A stretch of 64,000 nt of DNA, taken from Sarcina sp. DSM 11001. Lineage in GTDB: Bacteria; Bacillota; Clostridia; Lachnospirales; Lachnospiraceae. The position numbers were made by a program, and so were the translations under genes. How positions within the stretch are numbered: the first letter of the stretch is position 1; every line of letters begins with the position of its first letter. The stretch covers positions 121,749-185,748 of the forward strand of contig NZ_FNFZ01000004.1 of NCBI RefSeq assembly GCF_900101015.1, written 5' to 3'. Below the pieces are notes generated by a model, which did not search any database, was not told where the DNA came from, and worked only from the letters and a program-made list of their open reading frames with translations. Shown piece by piece: positions 55,146 through 63,851 of the stretch.

Positions 55146-56537
55146 TCAGAAGCTGAAATACATAAAAGGATTACCCGCCGAGATAGAGGAAAAATACACG
55201 CTGATCCAGAACACAATGAAGAGCAGTGCGATGACCACAGGATTTCTCCTCTTCCACACCAGCAGGTTATAGAAGACCGGGATGCACAGAAGGATCCCGA
55301 CAGCCAGAAACGGCCAGTAGATTCCCAGATATTTGAGGTAGTCCGAGCTGTTGACCGCTGTTCCAGGACCGAAAAAAGGGAACAGTCTGGTGAAATAGAT
55401 CCCCAGATCCTTCAGATCGGTGATCGCAAAGATCACCCAGGTCAGGGGAATGAAAAAGATCACGAGCAGGTGACCGATCACGGGGATTTTCCGGATCAGC
55501 CCTCCAGCGACAAATTTTTCCAGAATGATCAGCAGGCAGAGCACAGCGCCCCAAAGGATAAAATTGAGTGTCCCGCCATGCCAGAAGCCTGTCAGAAGCC
55601 ACACGATGACAAGATTTCTGATGGTACTTGCCGCTCCGTCCCTGCTCCCTCCCAGGGGGATATAAACATAATCCCGGAACCAGCTGCCCAGTGTCGCATG
55701 CCAGCGCCGGTAAAAATCCGCGATCCCGCAGGCTGCATAGGGATGGATAAAGTTGTGAATATACCTGAATCCCAGCATGAGCCCGAGACCTCCCGCCATC
55801 AGGGAGTAGCCCCAGAAGTCAAAATACAGCTCCAGAGAATAACCTGCGGCACCGATCCAGGCCAGCGGGGTCGATATGCTCTCAAACCCGATCTTGATGA
55901 TCTCATTCCAGAGCATGCCCAGACGATCAGCGATCAGGACCTTCATGGCCAGGCCCATGATAAAAAAGGTGATCCCGTCTTCAATCTTGTGCAGGGGGAC
56001 CGTCCTCTGGACAAAAGCAAACTGCCTTCGTATGTTGGAGGGCTTTTCTGTCCATCCCTGAGAAAACCGCATGATCGGTCCCTGGGAGATCTGGGGGAAC
56101 ATGGTGAAATAAGCCGCTGCCTGAAAGAAGGAGGGTCTTTTGTTGATCTCACCGCGGAAGAGGTCTGCCTGATAAGAAAGCATTTTAAAAATGTAAAAAC
56201 TCAGACCGAGCGGCAGAAGCGAGGCGCTCACTCTCAGAGCCAGCATTTTGAAAAGAATGAGAATCCCCACATCTATGAGAATAACGGCGAACATCATCTT
56301 TTTGTGACTTGCCCGCCGGGGACGGCCGGGCTGTACATAGACCAGTTCCCCGAAGAGATAATTAATGACAACAAGCCCCAGAAGAACGAATACAAAAAGG
56401 CGGGCTCCCGAGGCATAAAAGAAGATGCTCCCCGCAAACAGGAGAATGTCTCTGTATTTCGGGGGGATCAGGCTGTATAAGATTAGAAAGACGGGCAGAA
56501 AACGGAAAATAAAATCCACCCCTGAAAAGTTGATCAT
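55146..56537 (-). CDS. Membrane-bound O-acyltransferase (MBOAT, AlgI/PatA type)
   Basis: A 463-residue membrane protein with about ten hydrophobic segments. The start MINFSGVDFIFRFLPVFLIL and the family core YRRWHATLGSWFRDYVYIPL followed by LLTGFWHGGTLNFILWG, which holds the catalytic His, are diagnostic. The enzyme moves acyl (often acetyl) groups across the membrane to an extracellular acceptor, here probably together with the SGNH protein. The start is preceded only by weak AGG; an ATG 54 bases upstream is possible but does not fit homologues. Confidence 0.92.
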   Translation of the reverse strand: MINFSGVDFIFRFLPVFLILYSLIPPKYRDILLFAGSIFFYASGARLFVFVLLGLVVINYLFGELVYVQPGRPRRASHKKMMFAVILIDVGILILFKMLALRVSASLLPLGLSFYIFKMLSYQADLFRGEINKRPSFFQAAAYFTMFPQISQGPIMRFSQGWTEKPSNIRRQFAFVQRTVPLHKIEDGITFFIMGLAMKVLIADRLGMLWNEIIKIGFESISTPLAWIGAAGYSLELYFDFWGYSLMAGGLGLMLGFRYIHNFIHPYAACGIADFYRRWHATLGSWFRDYVYIPLGGSRDGAASTIRNLVIVWLLTGFWHGGTLNFILWGAVLCLLIILEKFVAGGLIRKIPVIGHLLVIFFIPLTWVIFAITDLKDLGIYFTRLFPFFGPGTAVNSSDYLKYLGIYWPFLAVGILLCIPVFYNLLVWKRRNPVVIALLFIVFWISVYFSSISAGNPFMYFSF

Positions 56538-56691
56538 CCGCACAGTACCTGTTTTCAGTACAGCTGGAAGCGCACAGGCCTCGAAATACATCCGGATACC
56601 TGTGTGCTCCCGGCACAGCTTTACATATTCTTTACATATCTACGAGCGAGTCCGGCATTTGCGGCCGCTCATCCAGCGATCTGAGTGATCA

Positions 56692-59361
56692 TCAGAGGGC
56701 GGAAAGCTCCTCCAGTTCCCGGATAACGCCAGCCATCTGCTGCTCGTATTTCTGCTGCTTCTCCTTTTCCGCCGCGATCTTTTCCGCGGGAGCCTTGGAG
56801 AGGAATTTCTCATTGCGGAGCATGCCGGCGCTGCGCTTGAGCTCGCCCTCGAGACGTTTCTTCTCTTTGGTCAGCCTTGCGATCTCCGCCTTGACATCCA
56901 GAAGATCCGCCAGAGGCAGGAAAGCGGTCGCGAAGGGCAGGACGATGGAAACGGTTCCCTCTCCGATGCCTTCCTTGTCAGCCTGGAGCACCATGTCGGA
57001 GGCGGAAGCCAGGCGCTCAAAGAAGAGCCTGTCGTCCTCGAAGATCTTTCTGATTCCGGCATCTTCAGACACAATGATGACCTTTGCCTTGCGGGAAGGA
57101 GCGACACCGCGCTCGGTACGGGCAGCACGGATGGCACGGACAGTCTCCTTGATGGTCTCGATGGCCTGCTCCTCGGCAGGGAAGCTGAAGTCATCTCTGA
57201 AGACCGGCCAGTCGGAGATCATGATGGAGGCTTCCTTGTCCTGAACTGTGCAGAAGATCTCTTCCGTCACAAAAGGCATGAAGGGGTGCAGAAGCTTCAG
57301 GCTGCCCTGAAGGACTGTCTGCAGGGTCCACAGAGCCGCCGTGTGACTCTGCGCGTCCTCTGTCTCGTAGAGACGGGGTTTGACCATTTCGATATACCAG
57401 TCGCAGAACTCGTCCCAGATGAAGTCATGGACCTTCTGGACGGCGATGCCCAGTTCAAACCTGTCCATGTTCTCTGTGACATCGCGGACCACATTGTTGA
57501 AGCCTGAGAGGATCCACTTGTCTTCTGGCAGAAGGCCTTCGGGCATTTGTGCGGGGATCCCGCCCTCCTCAGGCATATTCATCATAATGAAACGGCTGGC
57601 GTTCCAGACCTTGTTGGCAAAGTTGCGGCTGGCCTGCACGCGGGCGTCTGAGAACCGCATGTCGTTGCCGGGCGCATTGCCGGTGACCAGGGTCAGACGG
57701 AGGGCGTCCGCGCCGTAGTTCTTTATGACTTCAAGCGGATCGATGCCGTTGCCCAGGGACTTGGACATCTTCCTGCCCAGCTCATCGCGGACAAGTCCGT
57801 GGAAAAGCACGGTCTTAAAGGGCTTCTCTCCCATCTGTTCGAAGCCGGAGAAGATCATACGGATGACCCAGAAGAAAATGATGTCGTAGCCGGTGACGAG
57901 CACGTCTGTCGGATAGAAGTACTTGAGGTCCTCTGTCATTTCCGGCCATCCCAGGGTCGAGAAGGGCCAGAGGGCGGAGGAGAACCAGGTATCCAGCGTA
58001 TCGGGATCCTGGGAGAAATGGGTCCCGCCGCAGACCGGGCATTTTTCGGGCATGGAGGCAGCCACAACTGTCTCCCCGCACTTGCTGCAGTAGTAGGCCG
58101 GGATCCGGTGACCCCACCAGAGCTGGCGGCTGATACACCAGTCGCGGATATTGTCGGTCCAGTTGAAATAAATCTTTTCCATCCTCTTGGGGATCAGCTG
58201 GATGTCCTCTTCCTTCACCGCCTTCACGGCAGGCTTGATCAGCTCATCCATTTTGACGAACCACTGTTTTTTGATCAGGGGTTCGACGGTGGTTCCGCAG
58301 CGGTCATGGGTGCCGACATTGTGGGTATAGTCCTCGATGCGGACCAGGAGACCCATTTCATCGAGTTCCTTCACGATCTGCTTCCGGCACTCATACCGGT
58401 CCATACCGGCAAATTTGGCGCCGTTCTCATTGATCGTGGCATCGTCGTTCATGATATTGATCTCAGGAAGATCATGGCGCTTTCCGACCTCAAAGTCATT
58501 GGGGTCGTGTCCGGGAGTGATCTTGACCACGCCGGTCCCGAACTCACGGTCGACATAGGTGTCCGCCACGATGGGGATCTGCCTGTCCACGAAGGGAAGC
58601 CAGACCTTTTTGCCGATAAGGTCCGCGTAACGCTCATCCTCGGGATGGACAGCCACAGCGGTATCGCCAAGCATGGTCTCGGGACGGGTAGTCGCGAACT
58701 CCAGGAACCTGGTCGTGGAGATACTGCCGTCGTCCTCGATCAGCGGATACTTGATGTGCCAGAAATGGCCGTTCTGCTCCTCGTACTGGACCTCGGCGTC
58801 AGAGATGGAGGTCTTGCAGACCGGGCACCAGTTGATGATGCGGCTGCCCTTGTAGATCCAGCCCTTTTTGTACATCTTGCAGAAAACTTCCGTGACGGCC
58901 TTATTGCAGCCCTCGTCCATGGTGAAGCGCTCGCGGTCCCAGTCACAGGAGGAGCCCAGCTTTTTGAGCTGGTTCACGATCCGGCCGCCGTATTCCTTTC
59001 TCCAGTCCCAGCACTTCTCGAGGAAGCCCTCACGGCCCAGATCCGCCTTCTCAATTCTCTGCGCGCGCAGAGAATCAATGACCTTGACCTCGGTCGCAAT
59101 ACTGGCATGGTCTGTCCCGGGCTGCCAGAGGGCGTTATATCCCTGCATCCTCTTATAGCGGATCAGGATATCCTGGAGGGTGTTGTCCAGGGCGTGGCCC
59201 ATGTGGAGCTGGCCGGTGATGTTGGGCGGCGGGATCACGATGGTGAAGGGGGTCCTGGAATGATCCACCTCGGCGTGAAAGTATTTTTTTTCTTCCCAGT
59301 TTTTGTAGATCCGGTCCTCGATTCCCTGAGGATCGTAGGTCTTTGCAAGTTCTCTGCGCAT
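56692..59361 (-). CDS. valS: Valyl-tRNA synthetase ValS
   Basis: An 889-residue class I synthetase. The HIGH motif is PPPNITGQLHMGHALDNTL and the KMSKS motif is LGRKMSKSLGNGIDPLEV. The editing domain (about 190-330) includes ATTRPETMLGDTAVAV. The tRNA-binding coiled coil at the C-terminus (KAEIARLTKEKKRLEGELK) is present, so the protein is full length. There is no T-box leader in the 130 bp before it. AAGGAG lies 13 bases before the ATG. Confidence 0.98.
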   Translation of the reverse strand: MRRELAKTYDPQGIEDRIYKNWEEKKYFHAEVDHSRTPFTIVIPPPNITGQLHMGHALDNTLQDILIRYKRMQGYNALWQPGTDHASIATEVKVIDSLRAQRIEKADLGREGFLEKCWDWRKEYGGRIVNQLKKLGSSCDWDRERFTMDEGCNKAVTEVFCKMYKKGWIYKGSRIINWCPVCKTSISDAEVQYEEQNGHFWHIKYPLIEDDGSISTTRFLEFATTRPETMLGDTAVAVHPEDERYADLIGKKVWLPFVDRQIPIVADTYVDREFGTGVVKITPGHDPNDFEVGKRHDLPEINIMNDDATINENGAKFAGMDRYECRKQIVKELDEMGLLVRIEDYTHNVGTHDRCGTTVEPLIKKQWFVKMDELIKPAVKAVKEEDIQLIPKRMEKIYFNWTDNIRDWCISRQLWWGHRIPAYYCSKCGETVVAASMPEKCPVCGGTHFSQDPDTLDTWFSSALWPFSTLGWPEMTEDLKYFYPTDVLVTGYDIIFFWVIRMIFSGFEQMGEKPFKTVLFHGLVRDELGRKMSKSLGNGIDPLEVIKNYGADALRLTLVTGNAPGNDMRFSDARVQASRNFANKVWNASRFIMMNMPEEGGIPAQMPEGLLPEDKWILSGFNNVVRDVTENMDRFELGIAVQKVHDFIWDEFCDWYIEMVKPRLYETEDAQSHTAALWTLQTVLQGSLKLLHPFMPFVTEEIFCTVQDKEASIMISDWPVFRDDFSFPAEEQAIETIKETVRAIRAARTERGVAPSRKAKVIIVSEDAGIRKIFEDDRLFFERLASASDMVLQADKEGIGEGTVSIVLPFATAFLPLADLLDVKAEIARLTKEKKRLEGELKRSAGMLRNEKFLSKAPAEKIAAEKEKQQKYEQQMAGVIRELEELSAL

Positions 59362-59393
59362 TTTATATCGTTAACTCCTTCCTCGTGTTTATG

Positions 59394-59450
59394 GACGCAA
59401 CAGACCGCAGGCGGTCTGCGTCAAATGTCTGCAAATGCTCATACGAGCAT
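59394..59450. repeat. Two hairpins between the DUF4250 gene and valS (REP-like)
   Basis: CAGACCGC, loop AG, GCGGTCTG (59401-59418), extended by outer GACG/CGTC, and ATGCTC, loop ATAC, GAGCAT (59435-59450). The arrangement of two close palindromes is like that at 13881-13921, with different sequence. Confidence 0.6.
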
Positions 59451-59490
59451 GGCGTTTACAGCCGTTTGACTCGCTGTTTTCATCATATTT

Positions 59491-59664
59491 TTATACAAAT
59501 TGATTTCGCTGCGGGTCATATTCATATTCTTCTGCCTTCAGCTTCTGCAGGATCTCTTCCTTATCTGCATCCAGATCCTCGCAGAGAGCATCCAGGGACG
59601 GATAGAAATCCCGGAGCTTGAGGTTCAAAAAACTGGCCAGCATATGAGGATCTTTGGGCAACAT
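59491..59664 (-). CDS. DUF4250 domain protein, 57 residues
   Basis: A small gene: MLPKDPHMLASFLNLKLRD at the start, a helical middle (FYPSLDALCEDLDADKEEIL) and the C-terminus YEYDPQRNQFV. This is the DUF4250 family, found in Clostridia, of unknown function. AAGGGGG lies 7 bases before the ATG, one of the best sites in the window, so the gene is real despite its size. It lies 130 bp upstream of valS on the same strand, with two hairpins between, and is divergent from azlC. Confidence 0.9.
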   Translation of the reverse strand: MLPKDPHMLASFLNLKLRDFYPSLDALCEDLDADKEEILQKLKAEEYEYDPQRNQFV

Positions 59665-59692
59665 TTCTTTTCCCCCTTTGGAATCAGTGTGT

Positions 59693-59698
59693 TATAAT
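59693..59698 (+). promoter_or_regulatory. Possible -10 box for azlC
   Basis: A perfect TATAAT on plus, about 75 bp before the azlC start, but without a recognisable -35 at 16-18 bp (TTCCCC there). A hairpin CCGGAC/GTCCGG lies between it and the gene. Confidence 0.35.
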
Positions 59699-59773
59699 GA
59701 AGTTTGTCACGCCGCCGGACCTTGCTTTCGGCAGTCCGGGATGCTGAACAGTTAGTTATTGTACCATAAAAGA

Positions 59774-60646
59774 ATGAAAATGGGTACTGCACTTATGGAA
59801 AACAGCTCTTCAATTCATAATAATCTTCAAAATAACCTGCCAAATGATCCGCAAAACAATCCTCAAAGTGATCTGCCAGTCGGAATGGAACACCCCCATC
59901 CCCATGGAAGGCGGGCCTGGGCTCTGAAAGGCCTGCGAGATGGTATTCCCATCTGTATGGGGTATTTTGCCGTTTCCTTTGCTCTGGGAATTGAAGCCAG
60001 AAACGTCGGACTGACTGCTTTTCAGTCCTTTCTGATGTCCACAGGAATGGTCGCCTCGGCCGGAGAATTTGCCGCCCTTCTCCTCATTGCCTCCCAGGCA
60101 GGGGTGTTCGAAATGGTGTCCACCTGTCTGATCGTCAACCTGCGCTATTTCCTCATGAGCTGCTCTCTCTCCCAGAAACTGAGCAGCAAGACACATTTGA
60201 TCCATCGTTTCGGCACTGCCTACTGCATCACGGACGAGATCTTCGGTCTGTCCAGTGCCGTACCCGGATATCTGCAGCCCTTCTATACTTATGCGATCAC
60301 CATTGTCTCTGTGGCGGGCTGGTCAGGAGGAACTGTCCTGGGGGTCCTGGTGGGAAATATTCTTCCCCAGGCCGCCGTCAACGCCCTGAGCGTCTCCCTC
60401 TACGGGATGTTCCTGGCTATCATCATTCCGCCGGCCAAAGAGAATCCCTTTATCGGCGGCCTTGTCGCAGTCTCTATGGCGGTCAGCTGGCTCTTCGGTG
60501 TCCTGCCGCTCACAAGCGGTATCTCCTCCGGTTTTAAGGTCATCATCCTGACTCTCCTGCTGGCCGGAGCCGCCGCTGCGATCAAGCCCGTTCCCGATTT
60601 CGAAAACGATCCCGAATACCTGGAGAGCGAAGACCCTGACTTGTAA
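59774..60646 (+). CDS. azlC: AzlC family branched-chain amino acid export permease
   Basis: A 290-residue membrane protein, the large subunit of the AzlCD exporter of branched-chain amino acids. LRDGIPICMGYFAVSFALGI and the segment TAFQSFLMSTGMVASAGEFA are typical, with about five to seven membrane segments. Residues 16-35 are five tetrapeptide repeats (NNLQ, NNLP, NDPQ, NNPQ, SDLP) in a polar N-terminus that is not part of the family core. The start is uncertain: no clear ribosome binding site, and several in-frame ATGs lie within the first 45 bases. azlD follows after 65 bp. Confidence 0.9.
   Translation: MKMGTALMENSSSIHNNLQNNLPNDPQNNPQSDLPVGMEHPHPHGRRAWALKGLRDGIPICMGYFAVSFALGIEARNVGLTAFQSFLMSTGMVASAGEFAALLLIASQAGVFEMVSTCLIVNLRYFLMSCSLSQKLSSKTHLIHRFGTAYCITDEIFGLSSAVPGYLQPFYTYAITIVSVAGWSGGTVLGVLVGNILPQAAVNALSVSLYGMFLAIIIPPAKENPFIGGLVAVSMAVSWLFGVLPLTSGISSGFKVIILTLLLAGAAAAIKPVPDFENDPEYLESEDPDL
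59819..59878. repeat. 12-bp tandem array at the azlC N-terminus
   Basis: Five 12-bp units (59819, 59831, 59843, 59855, 59867), with codon pattern AAY-RAT-CYN-CMA, encoding NNLQ-type tetrapeptides. Confidence 0.85.
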
Positions 60647-60711
60647 AACAAGCTGCATAAAAGATTATAGAAACCAGAATGATCATTTAAAACCATAATA
60701 AGGAAATCTTC

Positions 60712-61017
60712 ATGACCTACAATATTTATTTCTCCCTCCTGATCATGTGCGGCACAGTATATCTGATCCGGCTTCTGCCGCTCTTATTTTTAAGGAAGCC
60801 CATCACAAACAAGTTTATCCGGTCCTTTCTGCACTATGTGCCCTATGTGACGCTGGCAGTCATGACCTTTCCGGCTATCGTCACAGCCACTGACAATCTC
60901 TGGTCCGGTGCCGCCGCCCTGATCGTGGGTCTCATCGTCGCCTGGGTCAACGGCGATCTCTTTGTCGTCGCAGTCAGCTGCTGCGTGACAGTCTTTCTGT
61001 GCGGGCTGATTCTTTAA
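60712..61017 (+). CDS. azlD: AzlD family transport protein
   Basis: A 101-residue membrane protein, the small partner of AzlC. LIRLLPLLFLRKPITNKFIR and FLHYVPYVTLAVMTFPAIVT are typical of the AzlD family, with three or four membrane segments. AGGAAA lies before the ATG. With azlC it forms a two-gene operon for export of branched-chain amino acids. Confidence 0.93.
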   Translation: MTYNIYFSLLIMCGTVYLIRLLPLLFLRKPITNKFIRSFLHYVPYVTLAVMTFPAIVTATDNLWSGAAALIVGLIVAWVNGDLFVVAVSCCVTVFLCGLIL

Positions 61018-61240
61018 ATTTCTGACTGTACGGCTGGATTTCTGAAAGCGATCCTGTCGTACAGTCAGAAGTTTTTGTTGATCCATTACGTTTCCTTCAT
61101 GTCTCTTTGTTTATTCATTTTTTATACTTTTTTGCAGGCAGTTCATTGCATTCTTTTTTCAGTATCCTACAATAGAGCAAGTGAGTTTCAAATGTGATCA
61201 ACCATAAACAATTATTAGAATTCTGGAGCACAGAGTATTC

Positions 61241-61681
61241 ATGTTCAAAAATCTTCATTACCGGTTTGCGTTGTTTATGCAGGGAAGATACGGGACCGAC
61301 CAGCTCTCGCGTTTTCTTTCCGTCATTCTGATCGTCCTTATCCTGCTTGAATGGATCTGCAACCGCTTCCTGGCATTTCCCGGAGTTCTGCTCTTTGTCC
61401 GCGCGGCAGGATTCATCAATATGATCCTTCTCTTTGTCCTTTATTTCAGGACTTTTTCCCGCAATATTCCTAAACGATACGCGGAAAACCAGAAATTTCT
61501 GGAACTCAAAAGCCGTCTTTCCTCTTTTTTCGGCAAAACACACCGCGGCTCTTCCCAGCGCATCGAATACCATATTTATAAATGTCCTCAGTGCAGTCAG
61601 AAGATCCGGATCCCCCAGGGAAAAGGACGCATCATAGTCCGCTGTCCCAAATGCGGCACGGAGTTTATGAAACAGAGCTGA
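61241..61681 (+). CDS. Membrane protein with C-terminal zinc ribbon
   Basis: A 146-residue protein. Two membrane segments (about 25-45, LSVILIVLILLEWIC, and 48-70, FPGVLLFVRAAGFINMILLF) are followed by a basic region and a zinc ribbon near the end (YKCPQCSQKIRIPQGKGRII, then CPKCGTEFMKQS) with four cysteines. It is common in Lachnospiraceae and of unknown function; a DNA- or RNA-binding zinc ribbon facing the cytoplasm is plausible. GGAG lies 12 bases before the ATG. The last codons and stop are part of a 28-bp tandem array that continues downstream. Confidence 0.82.
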   Translation: MFKNLHYRFALFMQGRYGTDQLSRFLSVILIVLILLEWICNRFLAFPGVLLFVRAAGFINMILLFVLYFRTFSRNIPKRYAENQKFLELKSRLSSFFGKTHRGSSQRIEYHIYKCPQCSQKIRIPQGKGRIIVRCPKCGTEFMKQS

Positions 61682-61787
61682 CGGGGCGGAGTTTATGGAG
61701 CAGAGCATACTGCGCATAGTTTATGAAGCAGAACTGACAGCACAGAGTTTATGGAGCAGAGCTGACGGCAGGGAATATTTGAAACAG
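61660..61787. repeat. 28-bp tandem array made of the 3' end of the zinc-ribbon gene
   Basis: Four full units start at 61660, 61688, 61716 and 61744, exactly 28 bp apart, with a drifted fifth from 61772. The first unit codes the last residues (EFMKQS) and the stop; each later copy begins RGAGTTTATGRARCAGARC or close. Confidence 0.95.
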
Positions 61788-61836
61788 TCCGGTTTTTTAC
61801 AGATCATTGTCAGCGTTTAAAGCGGGGATGTCAGCA

Positions 61837-62823
61837 ATGTTTGGATATATAATGATCAATGAACAGGAGCTGCGGATGAGGGAAATCGCCCTCTACCGCA
61901 GCTATTATTGCGGCCTCTGCGAGGATCTGCTTGAATCCTACGGCTATGCAGGCCAGCTGTCCCTGAGCTATGACACGGCTTTTCTGGCTTTTCTTCTCAC
62001 GAGCCTGTACGAACCGGCCGCGGAGCGGGTGACCGAGACTGTCTGTCTCGTCCATCCCTTCCGGAAGCACCCCATGCGCCGCAATGACTACACCCGTTAC
62101 GCGGCTGACCTCACGGTCCTTTTGTCCCGCCAGGCCTGTCTGGATGACTGGACAGATGAACACAAACTCAGAGGACTGGTATTCTCAAAAGTCCTGGAGT
62201 CCGCCTGGAAAAAGGCGCAGGAAAGACTTCCGGAAAAAGCCGCTGCAATCGAAGAATCTCTTGCCAGGCTCCATGCCATAGAGACCAGGGATACCTCCGC
62301 GCCAGGCTCCTGCCCTCCCTCTCCCGATGAATCGGGTGCCTGCTTCGGGGAACTGATGGGCACCCTTTTTGCCTGTCATCATGACGAATGGGAAGAGCCG
62401 CTCCGTCATATGGGCTTCTATCTGGGAAAATACATTTATCTTCTGGACGCCTATGACGATCTGGAAAAAGATACCCGCAGCGGGAGCTTTAATCCTCTTC
62501 TGCCGGTCCGCTCGAGAATGGAGGCAGACGGCGGTGATTTCGACGGCTATGTCCGGTCCCTTCTTACAATGCTCATGGCCTCCTGCTGCCGTGCATTTGA
62601 GGCATTGCCCATTGTGGAAAATATTGATATACTTCGGAATGTACTGTACGCCGGCGTCTGGATCAGGTTCGAGGATATCTATGCCCGCAGGACCAAAGCA
62701 CCGGAGCCGGACACTGCTGAATCTGTTACAGAAGAATCTGTTGTAAAAGAATCTATTGCAGAAGAATCTGATGTAAAAGAATCTACTGTAAAAGAAACTG
62801 CTGTAAAAGGACCAGCAGAGTAA
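61837..62823 (+). CDS. DUF5685 family protein with pentapeptide-repeat tail
   Basis: A 328-residue soluble protein. [40 protein letters not shown] and [20 protein letters not shown] are typical of the DUF5685 family; the DAYDDLEKD segment recalls the metal-binding acid motifs of helical terpene-synthase-like folds, but that is only an impression. The function is unknown. Residues 295-324 are six pentapeptides of the ESVVK type. The start chosen has GGGG 9 bases upstream; a start 30 bases earlier is possible. It is followed 40 bp later by the J-domain gene. Confidence 0.85.
   Translation: MFGYIMINEQELRMREIALYRSYYCGLCEDLLESYGYAGQLSLSYDTAFLAFLLTSLYEPAAERVTETVCLVHPFRKHPMRRNDYTRYAADLTVLLSRQACLDDWTDEHKLRGLVFSKVLESAWKKAQERLPEKAAAIEESLARLHAIETRDTSAPGSCPPSPDESGACFGELMGTLFACHHDEWEEPLRHMGFYLGKYIYLLDAYDDLEKDTRSGSFNPLLPVRSRMEADGGDFDGYVRSLLTMLMASCCRAFEALPIVENIDILRNVLYAGVWIRFEDIYARRTKAPEPDTAESVTEESVVKESIAEESDVKESTVKETAVKGPAE
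62719..62808. repeat. 15-bp tandem array at the 3' end of the DUF5685 gene
   Basis: Six units of GAATCTGTTGTAAAA type start at 62719 and repeat every 15 bp to 62808, ending 15 bp before the stop. Confidence 0.95.
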
Positions 62824-62863
62824 AGATAAAAAGCCGAAAGGAAAAAAGGACAAAAAGAAAAGT

Positions 62864-63670
62864 ATGTCAGATCCATATAAAGTGCTGGGCATCTCCAGGG
62901 ATGCCTCTGATGATGAAATCAAAAAAGCCTATCGTCAGCTCTGCCGTAAATACCATCCCGATGCCAATATCAACAATCCGGACAAGGACAAGGCCGAAGA
63001 AATGTTCAAGCTTGTTCAGCAGGCTTATCAGCAGGTCATGTACGAAAAGCAGCATCCTTACGCAAGCTCAGGCTATGGCTCCCGCCCCCAGGGAAGCGGC
63101 CAGTACACAAGACCCGGCCAGAGCCCTTATGGTTCCGGTTCTTATGGGACAGGCTCCTCAGGCAGCGGAAACAGTCAGACCTGGCAGGATGAAAACGGGA
63201 CGACCTACACCTACTATGGCAGTTTTGAGGATTTCACCGATTTCTGGAACGAATTTTTCAGCACCTACGGTTTTGGTACGCAGGGCGCGAGCCAGATGGA
63301 CAGCGAAGAGGCGATCCATCTTCGTGCCGCCGCATCCTATATCAACCACGGTATGTTCCAGGAAGCCCTTAACGTCCTCAGCGCCATGGAAGAACGAAGC
63401 GCCCAGTGGTATTACTACAGCGCAGCCGCCAACAGCAGTCTGGGCAACGACGCTGTCGCCCTGGAGCATGCGCAGAAGGCAGTTTCCATGGAGCCGGGCA
63501 ACCAGATCTACCGGAGCCTCCTCCAGCAGCTTCAGTCCGGGAGCCGCTGGTACTCTTCCCGCCAGCAGACCTATGGAGCGCCTGTGACCGGCACAGGACA
63601 CTGCATGCGCCTGTGTGCCACCTATCTGTGCCTGAATGCCATGTGCAGTCTGTGCCGGTGTGGAAGGTGA
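62864..63670 (+). CDS. J-domain (DnaJ-like) protein with cysteine-rich C-terminus
   Basis: A 268-residue protein. The J domain (about 1-65) has the HPD motif in [15 protein letters not shown] Gly/Ser/Tyr-rich linker (about 70-110) leads to helical repeats of the TPR type (about 150-220, [28 protein letters not shown]). The C-terminus (about 240-268) is rich in Cys ([20 protein letters not shown]). It probably recruits Hsp70 (DnaK) to a specific client or site. Unlike DnaJ itself, it has no CxxCxGxG zinc domain. It lies just after the DUF5685 gene, so the two are probably co-transcribed. Confidence 0.9.
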   Translation: MSDPYKVLGISRDASDDEIKKAYRQLCRKYHPDANINNPDKDKAEEMFKLVQQAYQQVMYEKQHPYASSGYGSRPQGSGQYTRPGQSPYGSGSYGTGSSGSGNSQTWQDENGTTYTYYGSFEDFTDFWNEFFSTYGFGTQGASQMDSEEAIHLRAAASYINHGMFQEALNVLSAMEERSAQWYYYSAAANSSLGNDAVALEHAQKAVSMEPGNQIYRSLLQQLQSGSRWYSSRQQTYGAPVTGTGHCMRLCATYLCLNAMCSLCRCGR

Positions 63671-63787
63671 CATTTTCAGCAGGCTGCATCTTCAGTTAAT
63701 TGCATTTTCAGTAAATGAACTGTCCTAATCCCCCAGCTATGCTGGGGAGAATGGAATAAGCAGTAGCGTTGTGACGATCAGCAAAAA

Positions 63788-63844
63788 GCCTCCTTTGCTA
63801 TAATGATGATGGTCTCGCAAGCCACATCATATAGCAAAGGAGGC
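63788..63844 (+). promoter_or_regulatory. Hairpin covering the ribosome binding site of tnpA
   Basis: A 14-bp perfect stem GCCTCCTTTGCTAT (63788-63801) with ATAGCAAAGGAGGC (63831-63844), with further partial pairing inside. The right arm contains AAAGGAGG, so the hairpin hides the Shine-Dalgarno sequence, as in IS200 elements, where it limits transposase synthesis. Confidence 0.85.
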
Positions 63845-63851
63845 GGTCCAA

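Noticed and set aside
59362..59490. T-box leader for valS
   Set aside because: The 130 bp have no specifier loop, no conserved T-box sequence (GTGG-ACC) and no terminator/antiterminator pair; only two REP-like hairpins.
61115..61717. 200-codon minus-strand frame opposite the zinc-ribbon gene
   Set aside because: It overlaps the plus-strand gene, which has CxxC motifs, membrane segments and a ribosome binding site; the minus frame reads like an antisense shadow.
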